This document shows positions 45,202 through 54,028 of a stretch of DNA of 58,034 nt, piece after piece (position 1 is the stretch's first letter; each line of letters starts with the position of its first letter). The notes beneath the pieces were generated by a model, which ran no database searches, had not been told where the DNA came from, and worked only from the letters and a program-made list of their open reading frames with translations. This DNA is from Phaeobacter sp. QD34_24 (GTDB lineage: Bacteria > Pseudomonadota > Alphaproteobacteria > Rhodobacterales > Rhodobacteraceae), in the NCBI RefSeq assembly GCF_028890115.1, contig NZ_JARCJD010000022.1, positions 1-58,034 on the forward strand, given 5' to 3'. The translations under genes and the position numbers were made by a program.

Positions 45202-46077
45202 TCAGCCTTTGAAGTCGTCCTGGCCGTAGCCCTGAACGAACAGAAGCGCGGTCAGATCGCCGTGGTTGATACGGATGTCGCACTCTGCCGCGACCGAGGG
45301 TTTGGCATGCAGCGCAACCCCTGCGCCTGCCCGTGTGAGCATGCCCAGATCGTTGGCGCCATCGCCGACGGCAATGACCTCGGCCTCGGAAATTCCCAGC
45401 CGCGCGGTGATTTCCTCCAACGCATTGACCTTGGCTTCGCGGCCCAGGATCGGACGCGCCACATCACCGGTCAGCGTGCCGTCCGCCACCAGCAGCGTGT
45501 TGGCGCGGTTCTCGTCAAAGCCCAGCTCGGCGGCGACCTTGGCGGTGAAGGCTGTAAAACCGCCCGAGACCAGCGCAGCATAGGCGCCATTGGCCTTCAT
45601 CGTTGCCAGCAGCTGCTTGCCGCCCGGCATCAGGGAAATACGGGTGTTCAGCACCTCTGTGATCATGCCCTCGGGCAGGCCCTTCAACAGAGCGACGCGC
45701 TCGGTCAGGGCGCCTTCGAAGTCCAACTCGCCGTTCATGGCGCGGGCGGTGATGTCCTTCACGCGTTCGCCAACACCTGCGACCTCGGCCAGTTCATCAA
45801 TGCATTCCTGCTGGATCATGGTGGAATCCATATCCGCCAGCAGCATCTTCTTGCGGCGGCCTTGCGTAGCTTGGATCACCAGGTCGACCTTCATCTGTTG
45901 AAGATCCTCCCAGACCTCCCACTGGTTGTCGGGCAGGGTGTCCAGGGCAAATTCGGCGGCAACGTCAGGGGCCAGCCACTGTGCCTCGGTGCCACCCCAG
46001 GCATTGCGCAGGGAGTCGACCAGCGTCGGCTCAAGGCAGGGGGTCGCAGGGTTGCAAAGCAGGGTGACGGTATACAT
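45202..46077 (-). CDS. serB: phosphoserine phosphatase
   Basis: A 291-aa HAD-superfamily phosphatase that makes serine from phosphoserine, the last step of the pathway. Motif I is LADMDSTM (nucleophile Asp), motif II SGGFTAF, and motif III/IV GDGANDLGML with the upstream lysine in REAKVNALEE. About 85 N-terminal residues (YTVTLLCNPATPCLE onward) form an ACT-like extension seen in longer SerB proteins. ATG 46077 replaces an upstream start that adds 20 unrelated residues. serC and serA are 1.4 kb away on the other strand. Confidence 0.93.
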   Translation of the reverse strand: MYTVTLLCNPATPCLEPTLVDSLRNAWGGTEAQWLAPDVAAEFALDTLPDNQWEVWEDLQQMKVDLVIQATQGRRKKMLLADMDSTMIQQECIDELAEVAGVGERVKDITARAMNGELDFEGALTERVALLKGLPEGMITEVLNTRISLMPGGKQLLATMKANGAYAALVSGGFTAFTAKVAAELGFDENRANTLLVADGTLTGDVARPILGREAKVNALEEITARLGISEAEVIAVGDGANDLGMLTRAGAGVALHAKPSVAAECDIRINHGDLTALLFVQGYGQDDFKG

Positions 46078-46194
46078 GGGCAGGCTCCAAGGTGGGAGAA
46101 GGCAGGTCTTGGGCCTCTCATAGCGATGCCCGGCCATGGGGACCAGTCCCTGCGGCGAAAGGCGCTTGATTGCTGCCCGTGGTCGCCGCTCTGG

Positions 46195-47235
46195 TCAGAT
46201 CCTGCCGTTTTCGGACATCATCACCGCGATCCAGCGCGTGGTCGGGATCTCTGCCAGGATGATCATCACCATGGCGGTCAGCGGCACCGCCAGGATGGCG
46301 CCGGTCATTCCCCAAAGCTCGGTCCAGAGCGCCAGCGCCAGCAGCACCGAGAAGGGGCTGAGGTTCACCGACTGGCCGAGGTATTTCGGCTCCATGTAGT
46401 AGCCGATGATCATCTGCGGGGTCATCAGCGCCACCAGCGCCAGCGCCGCATGGCCGAAGGAGCCGAACTGGATCAGGCTGATCGTCACCGGGAAAAACAC
46501 GGCGATGATCGAGCCGATATAGGGGATGTAATTCAAAAGCCCGATCAGGATCGCCCAGAAGGCCGGATGGGCAATCCCCAGCGCAAGCAGGATCGCATAG
46601 GAGATGAGGCCAAGGATGACATTGACCAGCGTCTTGGCGGCAAGATAGCCGCCGATCTTGTCGTTGATCTTGCGCGCCAGCTCCAGCGTGTGCGCGGCGT
46701 CTTCGGGGTCGCGCATGGCCATCAGGGTCTTCTCCGGCAGCCGATCCAGTTCCGTGAGGATGAAGACAGCATAAAGCGCCGCACCCACAATCAGGGTGCC
46801 GCCGTTGCTGATGGTGGCGAGCATGGCAGGCATCAGAGTGGTGGCGTCAATGAGGTCCAGCAGGCTTTCGCCCAGATTGGCCCAGCTCGGCACCTCGTCG
46901 ACACCCAGATAGGTCAGCAATTCGTGCTGCAGCTTGTCCAGATTGGCGGCATAGGTTGGCAGGGCTGCAGAAATCGCCGTGGCACTTGCGGTGATAAAGG
47001 AGGCCAGCACCATGAAGGCGGCCAGGATCGCCAAGAGCACCAGCAGCCGCCGTGCTGTGCGGGGCAGGTGGCCGATGATCGGCACACCGGACAGAACTTC
47101 GGCGGCGGTGGTCAGGATGTAGACCGCGATGATGGCGATCAGGATCGGCAGCAGGATGGCCTGCCCGGCGGTCAGCAGCCAGCCCACCATCAGCAACAGG
47201 GCAAGGGAATAGGTGACCAGGGCCAGTCTGCTCAT
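46195..47235 (-). CDS. AI-2E family (PerM/YdiK-like) membrane transporter
   Basis: A 346-aa membrane protein of the UPF0118/AI-2E group with about seven or eight helices. Family features include the paired N-terminal helices and the long amphipathic region before GGTLIVGAALYAVFILTELDRLP. A further block is GIAHPAFWAILIGLLNYIPYIGSIIAV, and PKYLGQSVNLSPF follows near the end. Such proteins are reported as AI-2 exporters or Na+/H+ antiporters, so substrate is unknown. ATG 47235 is chosen; the open frame continues upstream into the serC leader. Confidence 0.85.
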   Translation of the reverse strand: MSRLALVTYSLALLLMVGWLLTAGQAILLPILIAIIAVYILTTAAEVLSGVPIIGHLPRTARRLLVLLAILAAFMVLASFITASATAISAALPTYAANLDKLQHELLTYLGVDEVPSWANLGESLLDLIDATTLMPAMLATISNGGTLIVGAALYAVFILTELDRLPEKTLMAMRDPEDAAHTLELARKINDKIGGYLAAKTLVNVILGLISYAILLALGIAHPAFWAILIGLLNYIPYIGSIIAVFFPVTISLIQFGSFGHAALALVALMTPQMIIGYYMEPKYLGQSVNLSPFSVLLALALWTELWGMTGAILAVPLTAMVMIILAEIPTTRWIAVMMSENGRI

Positions 47236-47399
47236 GTCTGAGGTCCGATTCGATTCACATCCGAAACCAGACAACAGCATTGCCCCCGATGCTGCAACGA
47301 AACAGCAGGATTGATCCAGAAATGGTCTCCCAAGTTTCCGAAAGGCGCCAAGCGGGGTCGCAATTACGCGCCAGATCGCCGCAATCTGTCGTTTTCCGT

Positions 47400-47487
47400 A
47401 TTGCGCGATGCGGCGGCGCAGCGTAATGCCGTCCGTGGGACACCCCTCCCCAACGAGGGGCATTTATCTGGAAGGATAGCATAAATG
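47400..47487 (+). promoter_or_regulatory. structured serC leader (serC RNA motif candidate)
   Basis: CCCCTC (47443-47448) pairs with GAGGGG (47455-47460). Immediately after, ATTTAT (47462-47467) pairs with ATAAAT (47481-47486), enclosing the GGAAGGA ribosome-binding site and part of the serC start codon. A GC-rich segment precedes both. A 'serC motif' RNA is described upstream of alphaproteobacterial serC genes, and this location fits it. Match to its consensus is recalled, not computed. Confidence 0.5.
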
Positions 47488-48630
47488 GCTAACCAGCAAC
47501 CGGCTACGCGGCCGGCCAATCCGCGTTTTTCCTCTGGCCCCTGTGCCAAACCCCCCACATTCGATCTGACCAAACTCGCAGATGCGCCTCTGGGCCGCTC
47601 GCACCGTGCCGCTGTCGGCAAGGACAAGCTGAAGGCGGCCATCGAAGGCACCCGCGAAGTTCTGGGGATCCCCGCCGACTACAAGATCGGCATCGTGCCC
47701 GCCTCGGACACCGGTGCCATTGAAATGGCCATGTGGAGCCTTTTGGGCGCCCGCGGCGTTGAAATGCTGGCCTGGGAAAGCTTCGGCTCCGGCTGGGTCA
47801 CCGATGTTGTGAAACAGCTGAAACTGGATGCCGTTTCCAAGACCGCAGAATATGGCGAGATCGTCGATTTGGCCTCGGTCGATTTTGCCAATGACGTGGT
47901 CTTCACCTGGAACGGCACCACCTCGGGCGTGCGCGTCCCCAATGGCGACTGGATCCCGGCGGACCGCGAAGGCCTGACGCTCTGCGACGCCACCTCGGCG
48001 GCCTTTGCGCAGGACCTGCCCTGGGACAAGCTGGATGTGACCACCTTCTCCTGGCAGAAGGTGCTGGGCGGTGAAGCGGCCCACGGCATGCTGATCCTGT
48101 CTCCGCGTGCAGTTGAGCGCCTGGAAAGCTACACGCCCGCGTGGCCGCTGCCCAAGATCTTCCGCCTGACCAAGGGCGGCAAGCTGATCGACGGGATCTT
48201 CTCCGGTGCGACCATCAACACGCCCTCCATGCTGGCGGTCGAGGACTACCTGTTTGCGCTGGACTGGGCGCGCTCGGTTGGCGGTCTCGAAGGCCTGCAG
48301 GCCCGCGCCAATGCCAATGCGCAGGCGGTGTTCGACTTCTGCGAAGCCAACGACTGGATTGCCAACCTGGCTGTGGATGCAGCGACGCGGTCTAACACCT
48401 CGGTCTGCCTGAAGTTCACCGATGACCGCATCAAGGACGGCGCTGCCTTTGCCAAGGCCGTGGCCAAGCGTCTGGAAGCGGAAAACATCGCGCTGGACAT
48501 CGGCGCCTATCGCGACGCGCCTGCCGGTCTGCGGATCTGGTGTGGTGGCACGGTCGAGACCTCCGACGTCGAGGCGATGCTGCCCTGGCTTGCCTGGGCC
48601 TTTGAGGCCGAGATCGCCGCGCAAGGCTGA
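47485..48630 (+). CDS. serC: phosphoserine aminotransferase
   Basis: A 381-aa PLP enzyme that makes phosphoserine from 3-phosphohydroxypyruvate and glutamate. It belongs to the alphaproteobacterial SerC type: it begins [12 protein letters not shown], has [18 protein letters not shown], and places the PLP lysine in [16 protein letters not shown]-terminal RIWCGGTVE contacts substrate. The start codon lies inside a small hairpin that also holds the ribosome-binding site, suggesting translational control. serA follows after 142 nt containing strong palindromes. Confidence 0.95.
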   Translation: MANQQPATRPANPRFSSGPCAKPPTFDLTKLADAPLGRSHRAAVGKDKLKAAIEGTREVLGIPADYKIGIVPASDTGAIEMAMWSLLGARGVEMLAWESFGSGWVTDVVKQLKLDAVSKTAEYGEIVDLASVDFANDVVFTWNGTTSGVRVPNGDWIPADREGLTLCDATSAAFAQDLPWDKLDVTTFSWQKVLGGEAAHGMLILSPRAVERLESYTPAWPLPKIFRLTKGGKLIDGIFSGATINTPSMLAVEDYLFALDWARSVGGLEGLQARANANAQAVFDFCEANDWIANLAVDAATRSNTSVCLKFTDDRIKDGAAFAKAVAKRLEAENIALDIGAYRDAPAGLRIWCGGTVETSDVEAMLPWLAWAFEAEIAAQG

Positions 48631-48642
48631 TCAAGTGACTTC

Positions 48643-48714
48643 GCCCGGCGGCACCGCCGGGCAGCGCCCGACCCTCCCCCAGGAGGGCGCTTTGCACCCA
48701 CCAGGGTCGGACGC
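48643..48714 (+). repeat. palindromic elements between serC and serA
   Basis: GCCCGGCGG-CA-CCGCCGGGC (48643-48662) is a perfect hairpin. GCGCCCGACCCT (48664-48675) then pairs, with one mismatch, with AGGGTCGGACGC (48703-48714). A smaller stem CCCTCC/GGAGGG inside competes for the same CCCT. It could attenuate or stabilise the serC-serA transcript, or be a repeated intergenic palindrome. Confidence 0.6.
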
Positions 48715-48772
48715 TTCCCTCGTTCAAAATTGACGGCCTTTCCAAAGGCCCCCGCACAAAGGACCACCAGAC

Positions 48773-50371
48773 ATGGCCCCCAAAGTACTCATTTCCGACA
48801 AACTCTCCGAAGCCGCCGTTCAGATCTTCCGCGATCGCGGCATCGAGGTCGACTTCCAGCCCGACCTTGGCAAGGACAAGGACAAGCTGGCCGAGGTGAT
48901 TGGCAACTACGACGGTCTTGCCATCCGCTCGGCCACCAAGGTCACCGAGAAGATCCTCGAGAACGCCACCAACCTGAAGGTGATTGGTCGCGCCGGCATC
49001 GGCACCGACAATGTCGACAAGGAAGCCGCGTCGAAAAAAGGCGTGATCGTGATGAACACGCCCTTCGGCAACATGATCACCACCGCTGAACACGCCATCG
49101 CGATGATGTTCGCCGTGGCGCGTCAGATCCCCGAGGCATCGGCCTCCACCCACGCGGGCAAGTGGGAAAAGTCCAAGTTCATGGGCGTCGAGCTCACCGG
49201 CAAGACCCTGGGCGTGATCGGTGCCGGCAACATCGGCGGCATCGTCTGCGACCGTGCCCGTGGCCTGAAGATGAAGGTCGTCGCCTATGACCCCTTCCTC
49301 GGCCAGGAGAAGGCCGACAAGATGGGTGTCGAGAAGGTCGAGCTGGACGAGCTGCTCGCCCGCGCCGACTTCATTACCCTGCACGTGCCGTTGACCGACC
49401 AGACCAAGAACATCCTGTCGGCAGAAAACCTCGCCAAGACCAAGAAAGGCGTGCGCATCATCAACTGTGCCCGCGGCGGCCTGGTCGATGAAGAGGCGCT
49501 GGCAGAGGCGCTGAAATCCGGCCATGTCGCCGGTGCGGCCTTCGACGTCTTCTCGGAAGAGCCTGCGAAGGAGAACGTGCTGTTCAACCTGCCCAACGTG
49601 GTCTGCACCCCGCACCTGGGCGCCGCCACCACCGAGGCGCAGGAAAACGTCGCCCTGCAGGTGGCCGAGCAGATGGCGAACTACCTGCTGACCGGCGCGG
49701 TCGAGAACGCGCTGAACATGCCGTCGGTGACTGCAGAAGAAGCCAAGGTCATGGGCCCGTGGATCAAACTGTCCGAGCATCTGGGTGCCTTCATTGGCCA
49801 GATGACCGATGATGAGCCGATCAAGGCGATCAACATCCTCTATGATGGCTGCGCGGCCGAGATGAATCTGGAGGCGCTGAACTGCTCGCTGATCGCCGGG
49901 ATCATGAAGTCGATCAACCCGGATGTGAACATGGTCTCGGCCCCGATGATCGCCAAGGAGCGCGGCATCAAGGTATCGACCACCAACCAGGAACAGTCCG
50001 GTGCCTTTGAAGGCTACGTGAAGGTGACCGTCGCGACCCCGACGCGCGAACGCTCCATCGCGGGTACCGTGTTCTCGGACGGCAAGCCGCGTTTCATCCA
50101 GATCAAGGGCATCAACATCGACGCCGAAGTGGGTGAGCACATGCTCTACACCACCAACAACGACGTGCCGGGCATCATCGGCACCCTGGGTAAGACCATG
50201 GGCGATCATGGCGTCAACATCGCGAACTTTACCCTGGGCCGCGCCGTGGCCGGCGGTGAAGCGATCGCGCTGCTGTACGTCGACGGTCTGGTCCCCGCCG
50301 AGGCCCGCGCCAAGCTGGCGGAAACCGGTCTCTTCAACCAGATCAAGCCGCTTGAGTTCGACGTGAACTGA
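48773..50371 (+). CDS. serA: D-3-phosphoglycerate dehydrogenase
   Basis: A 532-aa NAD-dependent enzyme, the first step of serine synthesis. It is the long type: substrate domain, NAD domain with LGVIGAGNIGGIV, catalytic Arg/Glu/His region (INCARGGLVDEEAL, then TPHLGAATTEAQENVA), then an intervening domain and a C-terminal ACT domain (about 455-532, MLYTTNNDVPGIIGTLGKTM). The ACT domain usually binds serine for feedback control. A strong terminator follows. Confidence 0.97.
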   Translation: MAPKVLISDKLSEAAVQIFRDRGIEVDFQPDLGKDKDKLAEVIGNYDGLAIRSATKVTEKILENATNLKVIGRAGIGTDNVDKEAASKKGVIVMNTPFGNMITTAEHAIAMMFAVARQIPEASASTHAGKWEKSKFMGVELTGKTLGVIGAGNIGGIVCDRARGLKMKVVAYDPFLGQEKADKMGVEKVELDELLARADFITLHVPLTDQTKNILSAENLAKTKKGVRIINCARGGLVDEEALAEALKSGHVAGAAFDVFSEEPAKENVLFNLPNVVCTPHLGAATTEAQENVALQVAEQMANYLLTGAVENALNMPSVTAEEAKVMGPWIKLSEHLGAFIGQMTDDEPIKAINILYDGCAAEMNLEALNCSLIAGIMKSINPDVNMVSAPMIAKERGIKVSTTNQEQSGAFEGYVKVTVATPTRERSIAGTVFSDGKPRFIQIKGINIDAEVGEHMLYTTNNDVPGIIGTLGKTMGDHGVNIANFTLGRAVAGGEAIALLYVDGLVPAEARAKLAETGLFNQIKPLEFDVN

Positions 50372-50397
50372 TCTGCGCGATCAAGCCAAGACTTAGG

Positions 50398-50426
50398 AAG
50401 CCGCCCTTGCAAAGGGGCGGCTTTTT
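50398..50426 (+). terminator. rho-independent terminator after serA
   Basis: AAGCCGCCC (50398-50406) pairs with GGGCGGCTT (50415-50423), followed by a T tract. It may also serve the opposite strand. Confidence 0.88.
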
Positions 50427-50442
50427 CCGTTCAGGCTGGATA

Positions 50443-50814
50443 TCAGCCGCGCGTCCGGGCGCGCAGCACCACGATCAGGAACACCACCATGCCCGCCAGG
50501 GTCAGGACCGAGCCGAGCTTGGCCAGAACGTCATTCTGGCCCGAGATTGCCATTGCGATGCCCGGAACGATCACGCCTAGACCGGCAACGGACAATCCGA
50601 AATGCAGTTTTGGCAGTACACCCTCGGCTGCCTCCGGCACCAGGTGGTAGAAAAAGCCGAAGATCGCAAAGCTGACCCAGCCGATGAGATTGAGATGCCC
50701 ATGCGCTGGGGACAGGCCGTGATCGCCGGACGCGGCCATGTGAATCCCCCATGCCATGCCGCCAAGTGCCGAAATGACTGCGATCAAAAAGAAAGCCGAT
50801 GATAGTCCCTTCAT
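50443..50814 (-). CDS. small four-helix membrane protein with haem-copper-oxidase-like HxH motif
   Basis: A 123-aa protein with four predicted membrane helices. The second begins AHGHLNLIGWVSFAIFGFFYHLVP, which resembles a helix pair of the haem-copper oxidase/NorB subunit I group. It is far too short to be an oxidase. Comparable short proteins are usually left unnamed or labelled cytochrome c oxidase subunit I-like. The invariant histidines could bind haem or metal. It diverges from the metallophosphatase gene. Function is unknown. Confidence 0.72.
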   Translation of the reverse strand: MKGLSSAFFLIAVISALGGMAWGIHMAASGDHGLSPAHGHLNLIGWVSFAIFGFFYHLVPEAAEGVLPKLHFGLSVAGLGVIVPGIAMAISGQNDVLAKLGSVLTLAGMVVFLIVVLRARTRG

Positions 50815-51016
50815 TGGTCAGTTCCCCCCTGTTGAACTCGTTATCCTTGGCTGTCACATCGTTTCCGTGCCGCTGGAATACCGGTCTTGAGTGCGACAGT
50901 TCGAAGCAGTGTGGCCGGATTTTCGGCTGTAATCCAGTTTTTCCGAGCGCCTGGGCCCCTTGTGATGCGGGCGGGCATGGGTCATCTATTCTGCATTGCA
51001 ACCAAGGAGATACCTC

Positions 51017-51748
51017 ATGACCGCGCCGATCTACGCCATTGGAGACATCCACGGACAGCGCGAGATGCTGGAACAGGCGCTGGAGCGGATCGTGGCGGAT
51101 GGCGGCCCTGACGCGCAGGTGGTGTTCCTGGGGGACTACGTGGATCGTGGCCCCGATTGCCGGGGTGTCCTGGATCTCTTGATCGAGGGCCAGGCGGCGG
51201 GCAGGAACTGGACCTGCCTGATGGGCAACCATGACCGCATGTTCTCGATGTTCGTGGAGGAGTACCCGCGCAACGATGCCCGGCTGCTGGTCGGCTATCA
51301 CTGGCTGCACGACAAGATCGGCGGGGTGGAGACGCTGGCCTCTTATGGCGTGGAGGTGCCGGAGGGCGCGCGCATCCACGAAGTGCATGCCGAGGCGCGC
51401 GGTGCTGTGCCCGAAAACCACCGCGACTTTCTGCAGGGCCTGCCCAGCCATCACGAGGCGGACGGGCTATTGTTCGTTCACGCAGGCATTCGACCTGGGC
51501 TGCCGCTGGCCGAGCAGAGCGAGGATGACAAGATCTGGATCCGCCAAGAGTTTCTGAACGATCGCCGTCGCCATCCCTGGCTGGTGGTGCATGGTCACAC
51601 CCATGTCCCACAAGCCGAACATCGCGGCAATCGCGTCAATCTTGACAGCGGCGCGGGCTTTGGCCACCCCCTGACGGCAGCCGTCTTTGAGGGCAAGGAC
51701 TGCTGGGTGCTGAGCGATGAGGGGCGCAAAAGGCTAGGTCCGAGCTAA
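51017..51748 (+). CDS. PPP-type metallophosphatase (serine/threonine phosphatase or ApaH-like)
   Basis: A 243-aa calcineurin-like phosphoesterase. The metal-binding motifs are in order: GDIHG (residues 8-12), GDYVDRGP, GNHDRM and HGHTHVP. The set is that of bacterial PPP phosphatases and diadenosine-tetraphosphatase-like enzymes, so substrate may be a phosphoprotein or a dinucleotide. ATG 51017 follows AAGGAGA six nt upstream. It stands alone. The 244 nt after it, before the convergent tdh end, hold no gene I can support, only a weak GCTGG/CCAGC hairpin. Confidence 0.87.
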   Translation: MTAPIYAIGDIHGQREMLEQALERIVADGGPDAQVVFLGDYVDRGPDCRGVLDLLIEGQAAGRNWTCLMGNHDRMFSMFVEEYPRNDARLLVGYHWLHDKIGGVETLASYGVEVPEGARIHEVHAEARGAVPENHRDFLQGLPSHHEADGLLFVHAGIRPGLPLAEQSEDDKIWIRQEFLNDRRRHPWLVVHGHTHVPQAEHRGNRVNLDSGAGFGHPLTAAVFEGKDCWVLSDEGRKRLGPS

Positions 51749-51992
51749 CCTAATTAGATGTTCATTTTGCGCACAACAGGCCACTTTCTTTTCGCATCAT
51801 TAAGGGAAGCATGCTAGATTGTGAATGTGGCTGGTGACCATTTTGCCAGCGTTATTCTGTTTTTCTTCTCGGTTCTGGGATGATGTGTTTCGGTGCCAGC
51901 CACACTCAAATCCTCCACCTGATAGCACCTCATGCGCCCCTTGGTGCGCTTCTGAATTCCCTTGAATGCCAATGTTTTATGGTGTTTTCGGC

Positions 51993-53066
51993 TCATGAAG
52001 ACTGACTGGGATCCGGCACGTTCCAATCCAGGATGACCTTGCCGCAATGCCCTGATTTCATTGCTTCAAATCCCATTTTGAAACTTTTTATTCCGAATCG
52101 GTGCGTGATGATTTTTTGGACATCCAGACCGTTCTGAAGCATGGCGATCATCTTGTACCAGGTTTCAAAAATCTCACGCCCGTAGACCCCTTTCAGAGTG
52201 ATCGCCTTGAAGACGATGCGGCTCCAATCGACCGGGGACTTGCCGGGCGGGATGCCCAGAAGCGCGATCTTGCCGCCCATCACCAGGGCCTCCACCATCT
52301 GATCCAGCGCGGCCTGATTGCCGGACATTTCCAGCCCGACGTCGAACCCCTGGCGCATGCCCAGCTCCGCGATCACGTCTTGCAGGTCTTCCTTGGCCAC
52401 ATTCACGGGGCGCACATCTGCGACCTGCTCTGCCAGCGCCAGCCGGTCCGGGTTCACGTCGGTGATCGCCACATGGCGCGCGCCCACGTGCCGTGCCACG
52501 GCCGCGGCCATGATGCCGATGGGGCCCGCGCCGGTGATCAGCACGTCCTCTCCGACCAGATCAAAGCTGAGCGCCGTGTGCACTGCATTGCCCAGGGGGT
52601 CGAGGATCGCGCCGATCTCATCCGGGATGTCGTCGGGCAGGGGCACCACGTTGAAGGCGGGCAGGCGCAGGTACTGGGCAAAGGCCCCCTGTTCGTTGAC
52701 ACCGATACCGCGGGTTTCGGGGTCCAGGTGGAATTTTCCGGCCCGCCATTGGCGCGAATGGTGGCCGATCAGGTGACCCTCGCCTGAGCAGCGCTGGCCG
52801 ATCGTCAGATCCGTCACGTTCCGGCCCAGCTCTACAATCTCGCCTGCGAATTCGTGGCCCGTGATCAGGGGCACCGGCACCGTGCGCTGCGCCCAGCCGT
52901 CCCAGTTCCAGATGTGCAGGTCGGTGCCGCAGATCCCGGTCATGTTGACCTTGATCAGCACATCATCGGGGCCGATCTCCGGCACCGGCGCCTGCACCAT
53001 CCACAGGCCTTCTTCGGGCCTGGATTTCTCCAGGGCGATCATCGTGTTTGCACCTGTGTGGCTCAT
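51993..53066 (-). CDS. tdh: L-threonine 3-dehydrogenase lacking the structural-zinc cysteines
   Basis: A 357-aa medium-chain dehydrogenase that oxidises threonine to 2-amino-3-oxobutyrate. Catalytic zinc ligands are in GICGTDLH (Cys46) and GHEFAGEI (His71, Glu72). The cofactor-binding [13 protein letters not shown] is present, with DVN after it favouring NAD. Where enterobacterial Tdh has the four-cysteine lobe, this protein reads [18 protein letters not shown] (residues 101-118), with Gly, Ser, Trp and Asp at the cysteine positions. ATG 53066 has GGAGG seven nt upstream. It is the last gene of the kbl operon and directly follows the cysteine-synthase-like gene. Confidence 0.92.
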   Translation of the reverse strand: MSHTGANTMIALEKSRPEEGLWMVQAPVPEIGPDDVLIKVNMTGICGTDLHIWNWDGWAQRTVPVPLITGHEFAGEIVELGRNVTDLTIGQRCSGEGHLIGHHSRQWRAGKFHLDPETRGIGVNEQGAFAQYLRLPAFNVVPLPDDIPDEIGAILDPLGNAVHTALSFDLVGEDVLITGAGPIGIMAAAVARHVGARHVAITDVNPDRLALAEQVADVRPVNVAKEDLQDVIAELGMRQGFDVGLEMSGNQAALDQMVEALVMGGKIALLGIPPGKSPVDWSRIVFKAITLKGVYGREIFETWYKMIAMLQNGLDVQKIITHRFGIKSFKMGFEAMKSGHCGKVILDWNVPDPSQSS

Positions 53067-53068
53067 CA

Positions 53069-54028
53069 TCAGCCCTCCCATAGCGGGGTGGAAAGATATT
53101 TGAGGCCGCTGTCGCAGATCACGATGGCCACGGTGCCGCCCTTTTCCGGGCCTCGCAGCAGCTGGATCGCGGCAGCAAGGTTGGCGCCCGAGGAATAGCC
53201 GCCAAAGATGCCTTCGCGCCGGGCCAGCAAGCGGGCATGGGTCTCGGCCTCTTCTCCTGAAACGGAAAGATACCCGGCTAGCGGGATGTCTTTCAGATGC
53301 GCCAGATCCGCCATCACATAGCCGCCACCCTGGATCGGGTGTTCGGGGCGGGTCACTGCGCATCCGGCCAGGGCTTCTGCGCCTGTCGGCTCCACCGCAT
53401 AAGAACGCACGCCTTGTCCAGCGAAGAACCGCGCCGCGCCGCCCAGGGTGCCGCCCGATCCCGCAAAATCGCAAAAGGCGGTGACGGTGCCGCCGGATTG
53501 TTGCCAGATCTCGGGCGCGGTGCCGCTGGCATGGGCGGCCGGGTTGCCCGGGTGGGCGAATTGATCGGCGCGAAAGGCCTCCCGGTCCTTGGTCAGGCGC
53601 TGGGCTGCTTCCTCCACCAATGCCAGATCGGCGCCCGAAACCTCGCCCGCACGGCTGCCTGCCGCCTGCGGCACGATCACCACCTCGGCGCCGAGGGCGC
53701 GCATCATCCGGGCGCGTTCCACGGAATTGCCCGCGCTCATCACTGCCACGAAGGGATGGCCCAGCACCCCGCAGACGATGGCAAGCCCGGTGCCCATGTT
53801 GCCCGAGGTCAGCTCGACCACGGTTTGCCCCTCAGAAAGGGAGCCATCGGCCCGCGCGGCCTCGATGATGGCGCGGGCTGCGCGGTCCTTCTTTGAGAAG
53901 CCGGGCATCAGGTAGTCCAGCTTGGCGAGGATGCGCCCTTCAAGGCCTAGATCCGCCGTCAGGCGCGACAGTTCAACCAGCGGCGTGTTACCGATGGCAT
54001 CGATGACCGAGGGAAGAGGGTGGCTCAT
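53069..54028 (-). CDS. cysteine-synthase-family PLP enzyme inside the threonine operon
   Basis: A 319-aa fold-type II PLP enzyme. PLP lysine is in [12 protein letters not shown] (about residue 47), the asparagine loop is [12 protein letters not shown], the phosphate loop is [11 protein letters not shown] (about 190-200), and [15 protein letters not shown] is the C-terminal serine-containing block. It resembles CysK/CysM but differs at usual CysK positions (TSGNMG for TSGNTG). Its start overlaps the kbl stop by four bases and its stop abuts the tdh start, so it is a core operon member. Cysteine synthase, cystathionine beta-synthase or a threonine-related beta-replacement are all possible. Confidence 0.8.
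   Translation of the reverse strand: MSHPLPSVIDAIGNTPLVELSRLTADLGLEGRILAKLDYLMPGFSKKDRAARAIIEAARADGSLSEGQTVVELTSGNMGTGLAIVCGVLGHPFVAVMSAGNSVERARMMRALGAEVVIVPQAAGSRAGEVSGADLALVEEAAQRLTKDREAFRADQFAHPGNPAAHASGTAPEIWQQSGGTVTAFCDFAGSGGTLGGAARFFAGQGVRSYAVEPTGAEALAGCAVTRPEHPIQGGGYVMADLAHLKDIPLAGYLSVSGEEAETHARLLARREGIFGGYSSGANLAAAIQLLRGPEKGGTVAIVICDSGLKYLSTPLWEG

Noticed and set aside
51814-52047. A 77-aa minus-strand frame after the metallophosphatase gene
   Set aside because: It lacks a ribosome-binding site, overlaps the tdh 3' end and shows no recognisable pattern; the region looks intergenic.
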